Positions 43,614 to 52,826 of a stretch of 64,000 nucleotides of DNA are shown piece after piece; position 1 is the stretch's first letter, and every line of letters starts with the position of its first letter. A program made the translations under genes and the position numbers. Source of the stretch: Microcystis viridis FACHB-1342 (GTDB lineage: Bacteria > Cyanobacteriota > Cyanobacteriia > Cyanobacteriales > Microcystaceae); NCBI RefSeq assembly GCF_014698335.1, contig NZ_JACJSV010000009.1, positions 1 through 64,000 on the forward strand, given 5' to 3'. The notes beneath the pieces were generated by a model. The model was not told the origin of the DNA. It ran no database searches and worked only from the letters and a program-made list of their open reading frames with translations.

Positions 43614-44663
43614 CTAACTTCCCCCATCGCTGATAATGCGTAAACGTACCGTTTTTTGCCCACCCTCATCCAGTTCTACTTCGATCACTTCACTGGTTAA
43701 ACTTTCTAAACAGGTTAACATCGATCGCAGATGGGGATTACTTGCTCCTGTATCCACATAGAGGCGATCGGACAAACTACCCAAACGTTTCCAAGTAGTA
43801 TAAAGTTTAGCCACAGCCTGCTCTAATTGTGTGGCTTGTTTAACCAGATCCGCCGCCGTATTTAGACAATCGACGCGCAAAGCTTCTTCTAGAGCCATTT
43901 CAATATCTAAATTACCCCGTCGGAGAGTTTGTACTTGGGCCGCCGCGTCGAGATATTTGGCTAAACTGCGTGCTTCCGAGGTGATTAATTTTACCGTGTC
44001 CACATCGGGATTAGCGGCGATTTCTTGACGGAGAGTGTCGATATGAGTATCGGGTAACTTTTCTAATTCTTTCACTAGGGGAGCGAGATGACGCGCCGGT
44101 AAACTGCCATCGCTGGCTTTTTCCTTCACTTCATCGGGTAGTAAGTCTGAACTCATCGCCGTCCATTCATCGGCCAATTGTTTCACCTCCCGACGAGTAA
44201 TTCTCTCCCCTTGTCGGGCCGCATCACTGACTAATTTTTGAATTTCGGGGGCAGATTTGGCCGTTTCTACGAAGGCGCGTTTACTAAAATTATTGATACT
44301 ATCGGGATCCAGTTGTCCTTCTGCTAGGAGAGTATCGGCACTATTAGCCAATTGAATCAGAGCATAAGCTTGACTTTTAGTGATTTCTCGCTGTTTTAAC
44401 CAGTTTAAAAAGCCCGTACCGCGACTATCACCGCCTTGCTTCTCCCGGTCGCGAATAGCTCGCAAAATTCGCCCCCGCCAGATTTCTGTTTGCAAATCAA
44501 AGCGATCGCAAACTTTCCAAAAAGAATCCAGTTGCTGCTGAAAGTCATGATCTTGGATAGTTTCATCTTCGGGATCCGGCAGTTGAAAGTTAAACTCTAG
44601 AGGCGTTTCAAAGGCATCAATGATCGCGGAGGTGTCGGAGGAGAACGTCGCAGCATCAACCAT
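43614..44663 (-). CDS. Conserved cytosolic protein of unknown function
   Basis: Starting at ATG 44663 (MVDAATFSSDTSAII) the product is about 349 residues, largely helical and acidic at the N-terminus, with a KQREITKSQAYALIQLA segment that has a helix-turn-helix-like look and several coiled-coil stretches. It ends GGQKTVRLRIISDGGS. No family is recognised. The upstream frame to 44714 lacks support. It lies 124 bases downstream of the PP2C gene on the same strand. Confidence 0.65.
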   Translation of the reverse strand: MVDAATFSSDTSAIIDAFETPLEFNFQLPDPEDETIQDHDFQQQLDSFWKVCDRFDLQTEIWRGRILRAIRDREKQGGDSRGTGFLNWLKQREITKSQAYALIQLANSADTLLAEGQLDPDSINNFSKRAFVETAKSAPEIQKLVSDAARQGERITRREVKQLADEWTAMSSDLLPDEVKEKASDGSLPARHLAPLVKELEKLPDTHIDTLRQEIAANPDVDTVKLITSEARSLAKYLDAAAQVQTLRRGNLDIEMALEEALRVDCLNTAADLVKQATQLEQAVAKLYTTWKRLGSLSDRLYVDTGASNPHLRSMLTCLESLTSEVIEVELDEGGQKTVRLRIISDGGS

Positions 44664-44766
44664 AGGATAGACTCGGCAGTTAATCAGGCATTTTATCTTA
44701 ACTCGCTCAGGCAACCCCCGACAAGCCGATTAATCTTCAGGTAAAACCCCACACCCTGTTCCCACG

Positions 44767-44790
44767 AACAACTTTTTGCCGCAAACCCTA
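44767..44790. repeat. Dispersed repeat flanking the PP2C gene, left copy
   Basis: AACTTTTTGCCGCAAACCCTA occurs here and its reverse complement occurs at 46917-46938, on the other side of the PP2C gene. This copy includes CTA at 44788-44790, the stop codon (TAG) of that gene. The two copies form an inverted pair of at least 20 bp. Confidence 0.75.
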
Positions 44791-46791
44791 GTTAGGGGAA
44801 GCATTGGGGGGACTCGGACTGGTGACGGGTGCGGAAGGTGTCGTCCCGGTCGTGGGACTCGGACTGGTGACAGGTGCGGGAGGTGTCGTCCCGGTCGTGG
44901 GACTGGTGACGGGTGCGGGAGAAATCGATGGATTGGGAGCGGGATGACGACCCAAGAATTGCCAAGCGATCGCAGCCAGCAAACCGAGAACACCGACGGC
45001 GATCGCCACCATCGGGGGTGAAACGCTAGTGAGCGCGGGGGGAAAAGTACGACTAGAAACCGAAGAAGATGCAGGGGAGGGAGTGGGTATTGCCGTCACC
45101 ACTTCTTCTCCGGGGTCGGTGTCCCCGTTGTGATCAAAATCTTGGTCATTAAGATGGGGAATAATTCGTTCTTTGGCCTCAGCATAAATTAAAGGCCTGA
45201 CAGTTTCAGCCGCAGGAACTACCCGACAATAAACTAGGGCGATGGTGGAGTTATCGTGACCGTTTTTCTGGTTAGCTAGTTGTAATAAACTTTCCCCCAC
45301 GGCCGTCACGGTTTTCTCTCCTCGCAAAAGAGGCAGAATTTCACTGTCCCAGTATTGTTCTACCCGATCATAATCACTTAAACCATCGGAACAGAGGAGA
45401 AAAACACAATCTTGATCAACAATCAACCTCTGAACAGTGGGATGGAGATTAGTGGCGCTACTCATGCCCAAAGCTTGCACCAAGGCCCCCGCGTTGGGAT
45501 ACTGTATGGCATCACGATAGAGGAGATAGCCTAATTTCACTTCCCTAGAAGCGAGATCATCATCTACCGTCACTTGATGACAACCCTGGGGGGTAATCCA
45601 ATAGATACGGGAATCCCCCACATGGGCAACGTACATTTCCTGAGCATGGCCAAAGGCCATAACTAGAGTCGTACCCATGCGCCGGCGGTCTTGTCTTGAC
45701 TCCTGATCGTTGCGTTGACTGATCAGATCATTGGTGACACGAATCGCCTGTTCGAGGACAAGACTGTAACTATCGGGATAGACTTCCATATCAGTGGTGG
45801 GACTGGGATTAATTTCCCTAGGCAGGGTTTCGATCGCCAATTGAGAAGCGATTTCGCCCCCTTCCTGACCGCCGATGCCATCACAGACAATCGCCAGGGG
45901 ATTTTGACCATTAGACAGGGTTATGGCCTGATTAGCTGGGGGATAACAGCCATCCTCGTTGTGTTCCCGCATCGGACCGGTATCGGTGCAGGTGAAAATC
46001 TCATAGCTGCGCTCTTGACCTGCACCGTAGTGCTGTAGGGCATAATCGAGAATAGCGATCAGGGATTCTGGGCGATCGAGATCACCGGATTCTAGTTCTT
46101 GGGTTAGGGATGCGAGAAAATCTTGAATATTAGCGGCTGCCGTCGGGATCAGACTGGACCAGAAGGCCCCTAAATCTTTGAAATTGGGAGCGGCAGCCTC
46201 GTCTTTGCTTAATTCTAGCAATTGCAGCAGCTGATTATTCACTCTCGTCAGCGAAGGGTTAAGCAGACTAGAAACCACAGCTTTTTTCTGGAGGGGATGC
46301 CAGAGTTTGGCCATTTGCCATAACCAGTGAATTTGCCTTAAATCGGAAGCTTGCGACCAAACCTCGGCCAGAGTGGGCAATAGTTGTGGATAAATTAATT
46401 CTCCCGTTTCATCGAGGGGAATAGTGCCGTATTCTAACAGCCAGATGTCCATATTTAAGCGTTCGTCGGGACTGGGAATATAGCCATAGACTTGGGGAAT
46501 ATGGAGATGAAATGGTAACAATTTTAGGTAGAGGGAGAGCCAGCTAGGAGGTTCTTCCGGTGCTTGGGGTGCTTGAGCGGGTTTAGTATCAAGAACAATT
46601 TGTGGTTGTTTGACCAAATAACGATTATCAATTAGCTCACCAACACGATAATAGGTTCTCACCCAATCACCCATCATCCATAAATAGCGCTTAACTAAAG
46701 GAGTACCGCATTTTTCACAGAATCTATTAGTGAGAGCGTTCGAGGATAGACAAGTTAGGTTTTGACATTGGAGGGTTGTCAGGGAGTCCAT
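44788..46791 (-). CDS. PP2C-type protein phosphatase with zinc ribbon and membrane anchor
   Basis: The 667-residue protein has a zinc ribbon (C9, C14, C25, C28), a helical region, then a PPM/PP2C domain: DTGPMREHNEDG, VCDGIGGQEGGEIAS, RRMGTTLVMAFG, HVGDSRIYWI, LLCSDGLSDYD and GHDNSTIALVY, which together hold the metal-binding Asp residues. After it come one membrane segment (VAIAVGVLGLLAAIAWQFL) and a Pro/Thr/Ser-rich repeat tail (PAPVTSPSPTTGTTP). A role in Ser/Thr signalling is inferred. Its stop codon lies in a dispersed repeat. Confidence 0.9.
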   Translation of the reverse strand: MDSLTTLQCQNLTCLSSNALTNRFCEKCGTPLVKRYLWMMGDWVRTYYRVGELIDNRYLVKQPQIVLDTKPAQAPQAPEEPPSWLSLYLKLLPFHLHIPQVYGYIPSPDERLNMDIWLLEYGTIPLDETGELIYPQLLPTLAEVWSQASDLRQIHWLWQMAKLWHPLQKKAVVSSLLNPSLTRVNNQLLQLLELSKDEAAAPNFKDLGAFWSSLIPTAAANIQDFLASLTQELESGDLDRPESLIAILDYALQHYGAGQERSYEIFTCTDTGPMREHNEDGCYPPANQAITLSNGQNPLAIVCDGIGGQEGGEIASQLAIETLPREINPSPTTDMEVYPDSYSLVLEQAIRVTNDLISQRNDQESRQDRRRMGTTLVMAFGHAQEMYVAHVGDSRIYWITPQGCHQVTVDDDLASREVKLGYLLYRDAIQYPNAGALVQALGMSSATNLHPTVQRLIVDQDCVFLLCSDGLSDYDRVEQYWDSEILPLLRGEKTVTAVGESLLQLANQKNGHDNSTIALVYCRVVPAAETVRPLIYAEAKERIIPHLNDQDFDHNGDTDPGEEVVTAIPTPSPASSSVSSRTFPPALTSVSPPMVAIAVGVLGLLAAIAWQFLGRHPAPNPSISPAPVTSPTTGTTPPAPVTSPSPTTGTTPSAPVTSPSPPNASPN
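44805..44925 (-). repeat. Coding repeats in the PP2C tail (about 42 bp)
   Basis: GGACTCGGACTGGTGAC-GGTGCGG-AGGTGTCGTCCCGGTCGTG repeats nearly three times with a 42-base period, one unit being shortened. It encodes the APVTSPSPTTGTTP repeats. High similarity of units suggests variable copy number among strains. Confidence 0.75.
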
Positions 46792-46914
46792 GAAAACTGC
46801 TTACTCCTAAAGCGCGATTAGTATAGGTTACTAAAATAGCGTGTTTTTACCACGTTGACTGCCAGTGTATTGCAGTGTTTCCCAAATTTTAACCTTTGTC
46901 GCTTGATCGACAAT

Positions 46915-46942
46915 AATTAGGGTTTGCGGCAAAAAGTTTTTC
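46915..46942. repeat. Dispersed repeat flanking the PP2C gene, right copy
   Basis: TAGGGTTTGCGGCAAAAAGTT is the inverted counterpart of the copy at 44767-44790. It is followed by GTGTGGGG tandem motifs and CTCCTGTCTCCTG repeats (46952-47028), two more short repeat families also seen at 7605-7690, 60168-60200 and 60402-60440. Confidence 0.7.
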
Positions 46943-47047
46943 CTAGGGCCAGGGTGTGGGGTGTGGGGTGTGGGGAGAATAAATAAAATAATCTCCTGTC
47001 TCCTGTCTCCTGAATCCTGTCTCCTGACGACCAGCTCCTAAAAGTTT

Positions 47048-47503
47048 CTAAATATTTTTCCACATCAGCAAAGAGCGAGTTTGAAAGCCGAGATTTTGGT
47101 AGAGATTGAGAGCATTGTCGTTATTGATGAAGACCTGTAAACCGATGCGGGTTTGTCCGCGACTTTTTGCCCAATCCTTAGCTCGATCGATTAGTGCGCT
47201 GGCGATACCTTGGCGACGATGCTGGGGATCGACGTAAATTAGGAAAATATGACCATAGCGATCGCCTGTCACCTGATCGACGGCGCTCCCCATCCAGAGA
47301 CAAGCGATCGCCGTTTGTTGTCCTTCGACGATCCACAGAGGAGTATCAAGGCAAAAAAACTGTCTGACTGTATCAGCTAGATGGGAGAGGTTTTTTTGTT
47401 CGGGAAAAAATTCTTGATAGCTGCGGGTGAGAAAATTAATGAGTAGATAGCGATCGCCCATTTTGCCCAGTCGCAGCCGATAATCTTCGGGAAGGTTAGC
47501 CAT
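47048..47503 (-). CDS. GNAT-family N-acetyltransferase
   Basis: The 151-residue protein has the GNAT acetyl-CoA motif A: IYVDPQHRRQGIASALIDRA, and motif B LGLQVFINNDNALNLYQNLGF (IGLQVF-NALNLYQNLGF). Substrate unknown; the size and motif order are standard. The neighbouring small membrane protein's stop overlaps its start by 8 bases, suggesting coupled translation. Confidence 0.88.
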   Translation of the reverse strand: MANLPEDYRLRLGKMGDRYLLINFLTRSYQEFFPEQKNLSHLADTVRQFFCLDTPLWIVEGQQTAIACLWMGSAVDQVTGDRYGHIFLIYVDPQHRRQGIASALIDRAKDWAKSRGQTRIGLQVFINNDNALNLYQNLGFQTRSLLMWKNI

Positions 47504-47660
47504 GCCAAGGATAAGAGAAAATTATGCCCAGGGATGGCTCGATCGGAGCGGGTGCCGCTAAATCTGCCGGCAAAAAAATCCGGATGCCAGTGGCAACCAG
47601 AGCCACTAAAAACACTAAGATAGTCAGGAGCGGGGCGATATATTGTCGGAAAAAAGCCAT
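47496..47660 (-). CDS. Small single-span membrane protein
   Basis: From ATG 47660 a 54-residue frame reads MAFFRQYIAPLLTILVFLVA followed by a basic residue, then FLPADLAAPAPIEP. There is one hydrophobic helix near residues 9-24 and a short proline-rich tail. The sequence resembles conserved cyanobacterial small proteins, but I cannot name it. It overlaps the GNAT gene start by 8 bases. Confidence 0.6.
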   Translation of the reverse strand: MAFFRQYIAPLLTILVFLVALVATGIRIFLPADLAAPAPIEPSLGIIFSYPWHG

Positions 47661-47741
47661 AATTATTTGATCTCTAAATTGCTGTTCCTTCTATTTTAGG
47701 GATTGCCAGTTAGGATATCAGCAATTAAAAAAAATTCGCCC

Positions 47742-47769
47742 AAAAAAAAGTGATCGGCATACCGATCAC
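47742..47769 (-). terminator. Intrinsic terminator
   Basis: GTGATCGG and CCGATCAC make a perfect 8-bp stem with a 4-base loop, followed on the minus strand by eight T. It ends the transcript of the small gene at 47811-47972. Confidence 0.85.
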
Positions 47770-47810
47770 TACATACCGACAACTAGACTATGACTAAACA
47801 CCGATTAAAT

Positions 47811-47972
47811 CTAACGAAGGTGCAAATAGGCCGCCTCTGCTTCTAATTGACGCACTAAAGCTTCATTTCCCTGCGCTCTAGCTACTTCCAGTCGGTGTTG
47901 CAAATTTCTGCGGAGTGTTTCTCTATGAGCGACGGTGGCCTGTGTTAGGACTTGCTGACGATTTTTGTTCAT
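47811..47972 (-). CDS. Small basic conserved protein
   Basis: From ATG 47972 a 53-residue frame reads MNKNRQQVLTQATVAHRETL and then an Arg-rich helical stretch ending EAEAAYLHLR. It looks like a helical, charged protein conserved in cyanobacteria, family unknown. A terminator 41 bases after its stop supports it as a separate gene. Confidence 0.7.
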   Translation of the reverse strand: MNKNRQQVLTQATVAHRETLRRNLQHRLEVARAQGNEALVRQLEAEAAYLHLR

Positions 47973-48106
47973 GATGGACAGACTTTTGAGCGACTTAACT
48001 TACCTTATATCTAAATCATAACATTCTCCTTGGTAAAATGTATCTTTAGCTACTGAATTTCCCATTAAGATTTATTAACGCTGTTGGCCAACCTAGGGAC
48101 AAGTCG

Positions 48107-48904
48107 ATGAAGGAACAGGCACTAATAACCCTTACTAGCGATTTTGGACTACAGGACGGTTATGTGGGCATTATCAAGGGAGTAATCGCAGGAATTGCCC
48201 CCCATGCTCGCACGATCGATCTGAATCATCAAATTTCGCCCCAAGACCTCTACGCTGGTCGTTTTATCCTCCTGAATGCCTATCAATATTTTCCCCAAGG
48301 CACTATTCATCTGGCAGTTATAGATCCGGGGGTGGGAAGCAAAAGACGCGGGGTAGGGATTCGTTTTGCTGGTGGTTATTTAGTCGGGCCAGATAATGGT
48401 TTATTTAGTGGCATTTTAAGCCAATCTCCCGCTATATCTGCCGTTAATCTCAATAATTCTTCCTATTGGCGCACCCCTAACCCTAGCACTACTTTTCACG
48501 GTCGTGATATTTTTGCTGCTGTGGCCGCTTATTTGGCCCAGGGAGTACCCCTAGAAATATTAGGTGAGATTATTGATCCCGATAGCTTGCAACAGTTAGC
48601 GATCGCTGTTCCGCAAATCGAGGAAGATAAAATGAGGGGACAAATCCAATATATTGACATTTTCGGCAATTTAATCAGTAATATTCCCGATTATCTCCTA
48701 GAAGGAAAAAATTGGTCAGTGCAGTTGGGTCCAAAAATTATCCCCACAAAAAACACCTACAGTGATGTTCCTTCGGGGGAAATAGTCGCTTTTATCGGTA
48801 GTCACGGGGGGTTAGAAATTGCCGTCAATAGTGGCAGCGCCCAAAAGCAATTACACTTAAATATTGGCGATGCGATCGAGGTTACAATAGATAGGAGTCA
48901 GTGA
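48107..48904 (+). CDS. SAM hydrolase/hydroxide adenosyltransferase family protein (DUF62)
   Basis: The 265-residue protein has the DUF62 signatures: LTSDFGLQDGYVGIIKGVI, VIDPGVGSKRRGVGI, GPDNGLFSGIL and STTFHGRDIFAAVAAY. Family enzymes split S-adenosylmethionine to adenosine and methionine using water; the fluorinase and chlorinase relatives use halide. No halide-specific loop is evident. Its stop TGA lies at the edge of the ACTGATAA-type repeat. Confidence 0.88.
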   Translation: MKEQALITLTSDFGLQDGYVGIIKGVIAGIAPHARTIDLNHQISPQDLYAGRFILLNAYQYFPQGTIHLAVIDPGVGSKRRGVGIRFAGGYLVGPDNGLFSGILSQSPAISAVNLNNSSYWRTPNPSTTFHGRDIFAAVAAYLAQGVPLEILGEIIDPDSLQQLAIAVPQIEEDKMRGQIQYIDIFGNLISNIPDYLLEGKNWSVQLGPKIIPTKNTYSDVPSGEIVAFIGSHGGLEIAVNSGSAQKQLHLNIGDAIEVTIDRSQ

Positions 48905-48951
48905 TCAAAACTGATAACTGACAACTGATAACTGATAACTGATATAGCCTT

Positions 48952-49800
48952 TTAATCAATTTTCATACTAATATCTAACCAAGTAGAACGGGTAACTGGG
49001 GCGCTAGTGGAAATATAATCTACTCCTGTTTCGGCCACGTTGCGAATGCGATCGAGGGTAATATTTCCCGATGCTTCTATTTTGGTTTTACTATTAAAAT
49101 TGCGGATCATCTCCACAGCAGTTTGCATCATCTCTAAATCCATATTATCTAACATAATGATCTCTACCTGCTGCTGCAGAGCTTGATTCACTTCTTCTAA
49201 TTGACTGGTTTCCACCTCAATTGTGAGAGGATAGGGCATATTTTGCCGTACACGAAGCACTGCTTCCTCGATGCTGCCGGCTGCTTGAATATGATTATCT
49301 TTAATCATAATTGCATCATCTAACCCCAAACGATGGTTAATAGCGCCACCGATACCGGAGGCATATTTTTCTAAAATTCGCAATCCGGGGGTAGTTTTGC
49401 GAGTATCCACCAATCTTGTCGATAAATCGGCAATTTTCTCCACATATTTGCGAGTTTCACTAGCAATCCCACTCAAGCGCATGGCAAGATTTAAAGCGAC
49501 TCTTTCCCCGATTAACAGCGCATCGAAGGAACCCTCTATCTCGGCAATAACTTTAGATTTGGGGCAGAATTCCCCCTCGGCAACGGTGGGGGTAAAGTGA
49601 ATAGTGGGGTTAAGTAGTTGAAAAACTCTTTCAGCTACGGGTAAACCGGCAATAACTCCCGCTTCCTTGGCAATCCAAGTGGCTTGACCGATTTTAGCAT
49701 GACCGAAGAAAATTGCTTGGGTGGTGCGATCGCCTCTACCGAGATCTTCTCGTAACCAGTTTTCTAACAAGGGATCAAGAACTAATAGGGGCGGTAACAT
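48952..49800 (-). CDS. nadC: Nicotinate-nucleotide pyrophosphorylase (carboxylating)
   Basis: NadC converts quinolinate and PRPP to nicotinate mononucleotide in NAD synthesis. The 282-residue protein has LREDLGRGDRTTQAI, VALNLAMRLSGIAS, LVDTRKTTPGLRILEKYA, GGAINHRLGLDDAIMIKDNH and IEVETSQL, all substrate-binding positions of the family. Length is standard. Confidence 0.94.
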   Translation of the reverse strand: MLPPLLVLDPLLENWLREDLGRGDRTTQAIFFGHAKIGQATWIAKEAGVIAGLPVAERVFQLLNPTIHFTPTVAEGEFCPKSKVIAEIEGSFDALLIGERVALNLAMRLSGIASETRKYVEKIADLSTRLVDTRKTTPGLRILEKYASGIGGAINHRLGLDDAIMIKDNHIQAAGSIEEAVLRVRQNMPYPLTIEVETSQLEEVNQALQQQVEIIMLDNMDLEMMQTAVEMIRNFNSKTKIEASGNITLDRIRNVAETGVDYISTSAPVTRSTWLDISMKID

Positions 49801-49871
49801 AGAATTTATCGAAACAATCGGGACGTATTTATTTTAATTCTAGGAAGGTTTGACCTGTTTGTAAACTTTCT

Positions 49872-50438
49872 TTAATCGAAACTTATCCCTTCATAGATTA
49901 ACTCGATCGCACAGTGAAAATCGAGACTAGATAGAATAATTTCTTCCCCTTGACTATAAGCGCAGTAAAACCAAATTTTATCTTCACCGCGACGATAAAC
50001 CTCAACACTGATCGATTCAGGATCGACTAAAACGTATTCTTGTAAACTAGGAATCTGACGATAATATTGTAACTTTTTAGTGCGATCATAGTTTCCTGTG
50101 CTGGGGGAAAGCACTTCAATAATCACTTGTGGATGTTGAATAAAATTACGAGATTCTCTATCCCTAAAATCGCAACTAATCACCAAATCGGGATAAAAAT
50201 AACGACTATTATTAGCTTGTACTTTCGCATCAGATACATTGACTCGACAGCCTCGCGGACGGAGATGAAGTCTTAAAGCAGTGTAAAAATTCAAGGTAAT
50301 ATCATTATGGGGCAGACTACCCCCAGTCATGGCGATAATTTCCCCATCAATGTATTCATGGCGCAATTCCTGTGTAGCTTCCCATTCTAGATACTCTTCC
50401 GGGGTCATTCTTTCTGGGTATTGAGGTTGAGCGATCAT
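49872..50438 (-). CDS. Uma2-family (DUF820) protein
   Basis: The 188-residue protein shows MTPEEYLEWEATQELRHEYI, YFYPDLVISCDFRDRES, QVIIEVLSPSTGNYDRTKKL (the PD-(D/E)XK-like core with Asp and E-x-L positions), and QEYVLVDPESISVEVYRR. It is a short, typical family member without the coiled-coil tail of the copy at 34696. Function unproven; the family is expanded in cyanobacteria. Confidence 0.88.
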   Translation of the reverse strand: MIAQPQYPERMTPEEYLEWEATQELRHEYIDGEIIAMTGGSLPHNDITLNFYTALRLHLRPRGCRVNVSDAKVQANNSRYFYPDLVISCDFRDRESRNFIQHPQVIIEVLSPSTGNYDRTKKLQYYRQIPSLQEYVLVDPESISVEVYRRGEDKIWFYCAYSQGEEIILSSLDFHCAIELIYEGISFD

Positions 50439-50599
50439 TTTTCTTTTTCCTTGTCAACTAACTAAATTAATATCCCATTTCCTTTTTATGTTATACCATT
50501 TTCTCAGCCGAAGATTGAAGAATAGTCATAATTAAGCGGCGACTGATTACCCTAATGATAAGATAGAGAGAGAAAGCATTATTATCGCGAGTCCCTAAG

Positions 50600-51067
50600 A
50601 TGACGAAAACAGTTGCCGATATCATGACTCCCAATCCCATCACCGTCACCGCTAACACTTCTCTGTCTGAAGCAGTGAAGATTTTGGCCGAAAAGCGGTT
50701 TAGTGGTTTACCCGTGGTGGATGACAATATACGACTGATTGGGGTTATCTCCGAAACTGACCTTATGTGGCAGGAAACGGGAGTAGAAGCTCCTCCTTAC
50801 ATTATGCTCCTCGATAGCGTCATCTATCTACAAAATCCTAGCCGTCACGAGAAATTACTCCATAAAGCTCTCGGTCAAACCGTGGGGGAAGTAATGACCG
50901 ATAAACCTATTAGTATCACGGCTGATCGCCCTTTGAAAGAAGCGGCCTCGTTAATGTATGATCGTCATGTGCGTCGTTTACCGGTGATTGAGGAAGAAAC
51001 CCACAAAGTAATTGGTATTGTCACTCGCGGCGATATCATTCGCGATATGGCAAAATCGGAAGCATAA
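50600..51067 (+). CDS. Tandem CBS-domain protein
   Basis: The 155-residue protein consists of two CBS motifs: TVADIMTPNPITVTANTSLSEAV and VGEVMTDKPISITADRPLKEAA, with the closing GVISETDLMW and GIVTRGDIIR. A CBS pair binds adenosine nucleotides and senses energy state. No catalytic domain is fused. It is divergent from the Uma2 gene by 161 bases, and is followed by a small coiled-coil protein. Confidence 0.9.
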   Translation: MTKTVADIMTPNPITVTANTSLSEAVKILAEKRFSGLPVVDDNIRLIGVISETDLMWQETGVEAPPYIMLLDSVIYLQNPSRHEKLLHKALGQTVGEVMTDKPISITADRPLKEAASLMYDRHVRRLPVIEEETHKVIGIVTRGDIIRDMAKSEA

Positions 51068-51109
51068 TGGCTTTTCTAGGGCAACAATTAACTAAAAAGT
51101 CTTGAACAA

Positions 51110-51361
51110 ATGAATCAATCTCAGGAAACGGTTACTTATTCCCTAGAAACTATCTTGATGCGGATTGAGGGAAAAATCGATTCGTTACAAAAAGATATGA
51201 GGGATTTAAAGGTAGGACAAGCGGTGTTAACGGGAAAAGTTGAGGGAATAGAAAATCGACTAAACTCATTAGAAGGAAACCAAAAATATCAGGTTTGGAC
51301 ATTAATTGTCCTCTTAGCCGGGGTAATTGTGAAAAATTTTTTTCCCTCGATCCTCCCTTAA
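51110..51361 (+). CDS. Small coiled-coil membrane protein
   Basis: The 83-residue product has a long heptad helix (RIEGKIDSLQKDMRDLKVG and continuing to ENRLNSLEG) and a C-terminal hydrophobic segment (VWTLIVLLAGVIVKNFF). This type occurs widely in cyanobacteria; function unknown. Its last codons and stop are at the edge of the CCCCCTTAATAAG dispersed repeat. Confidence 0.65.
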   Translation: MNQSQETVTYSLETILMRIEGKIDSLQKDMRDLKVGQAVLTGKVEGIENRLNSLEGNQKYQVWTLIVLLAGVIVKNFFPSILP

Positions 51362-51415
51362 TCCCCCCTTAATAAGGGGAGCTTCTGATAATTTTTAACG
51401 CCTACCTACTTAAAT
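51361..51415. repeat. Dispersed CCCCCTTAATAAGGGG repeat
   Basis: This stretch contains CCCCCCTTAATAAGGGG followed by GCTTCTGATAATTTTTAACGCCTACCTA. The flank matches the complement of 23625-23655. It is the same family as 5883-6113, here beside the stop codon of the small coiled-coil gene. Confidence 0.7.
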
Positions 51416-51452
51416 TCTTATTTCCCTGGCAATTTCTCTAAAAACTATCAGG

Positions 51453-52499
51453 ATGAAGCGCCGTCAATTTCTCACTACTACTGCCCTAACTGCTCTTAGT
51501 TTTTCCCTAATTCCTAGAAAAGTTGTTAGTAATAATTTTCCTCTAATTAAACCGCCACATCTACAACCGGGGGATGGAGTGGGTATTATTAGTCCGGCGG
51601 GGGCAACTTTTAAAGAAGATGACTTGAATATAGTCATTGAGGCTGTTAAAGCTTTAAAATTAGTCCCAAAAGTTGGTCAACACGCTTTAAATCGTTATGG
51701 TTATTTAGCTGGTAAAGATAGGGAGCGAGCATCGGATATAAATCGATTTTTTGCTGATGATAATATTGCCTTAATTTTACCAATTCGCGGCGGTTGGGGC
51801 AGCGCTCGTTTATTACCTTATCTCGACTACGATTTAATTCGTCGTCATCCGAAAATCATCTGTGGTTTTAGTGATATAACTTCCTTATTATTGGCTATTT
51901 ATGCCAAAACTGGTTTAGTTACTTTCCATGCTCCCAATGGCTTTTCTAGTTGGCGCACTGCTCAAACTGAAAGCTTTCGACAAGTTTTATTTTCTGGGGA
52001 AAAGTTAACTTTTAGAAATCTTCCCGATCCCGATGATGCTAATCGTTTAATGCAGGTAAAAAACCGCATTCAAACTATTACTAAAGGTCAAGCAAAAGGT
52101 CAATTAATCGGTGGTAATTTAACCACTTTAGCCTCAATAGTTGGCTCTCCCTATCTACCAGATTTTACCGGAGCTATCCTATTTTTGGAAGATATTGGTG
52201 AAGATGTTTATGAAATTGATCGACTGTTAAATCAATTAAAATTAGCGGGAATTTTCGATAATTTAGCTGGATTTATCTTCGGTCAATGTAGCAATTGTAG
52301 TGCCAATAGTGAGTATGGTTCCTTAACTTTAGAAGAAGTAATCAGAGAATATATCCAACCCTTAAAAATTCCCGCTTGTCTAGGATTAACTATCGGACAT
52401 TTAGAAATTATTGAAACTATTCCCATCGGTATTGCAGTAGAATTTGATGCTAATCGGGGAACAATCACTATGTTAGAATCGGCGGTTAGTAAACCCTAA
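51453..52499 (+). CDS. LD-carboxypeptidase (S66 family), exported
   Basis: The 348-residue protein has a twin-arginine-like start (MKRRQFLTTTALTALSF), then GVGIISPAG, PIRGGWGSARLLPYLD, ICGFSDITSLLLAI (nucleophile Ser in GFSD), FLEDIGEDVYEIDRLLNQL (Glu) and LTIGHLEIIETIPIG (His). The Ser-Glu-His set is complete, so it should be active in peptidoglycan recycling, removing the terminal D-Ala of tetrapeptides. Confidence 0.9.
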   Translation: MKRRQFLTTTALTALSFSLIPRKVVSNNFPLIKPPHLQPGDGVGIISPAGATFKEDDLNIVIEAVKALKLVPKVGQHALNRYGYLAGKDRERASDINRFFADDNIALILPIRGGWGSARLLPYLDYDLIRRHPKIICGFSDITSLLLAIYAKTGLVTFHAPNGFSSWRTAQTESFRQVLFSGEKLTFRNLPDPDDANRLMQVKNRIQTITKGQAKGQLIGGNLTTLASIVGSPYLPDFTGAILFLEDIGEDVYEIDRLLNQLKLAGIFDNLAGFIFGQCSNCSANSEYGSLTLEEVIREYIQPLKIPACLGLTIGHLEIIETIPIGIAVEFDANRGTITMLESAVSKP

Positions 52500-52826
52500 A
52501 ATAGGTGACTGTTGCTATTCGCTTTTTTAACTGATAAAGGAATATTTAGACCAGCGAATTCGGCTCCATCTTATTATTAGACTAAATCCTTGGCTCTTCT
52601 CGACTTTGTGTGATAAGTTTAACTTATATAGTAGCGATCGATCTTTGTGTCCTCTGTGTCTGGAGTGGTTCCTTCCACTCCCTCGCCCGCAAGACTGTAT
52701 CTTAGAATACATTTTACCCACCAAACCTGGGAGAGCCCCTTTGAGTATAGGCTAGTTATCAGGAGAGGCACTCATGCAAGAGGCAAAAGCTTCAGAAGCT
52801 GATTACTGATTACTGAAAAAAGCTGA
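52500..52826. other. Gene-free stretch with short repeats
   Basis: No gene seen. It holds a hairpin GGAGTGG-N6-CCACTCC (52662-52681), a GGCACTCATGCAAG-AGGCAAAAG motif (52767-52789) that recurs at 28890-28924 and 38307-38326, and a CTGATTACTGATTACTG run before pilQ. Confidence 0.6.
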
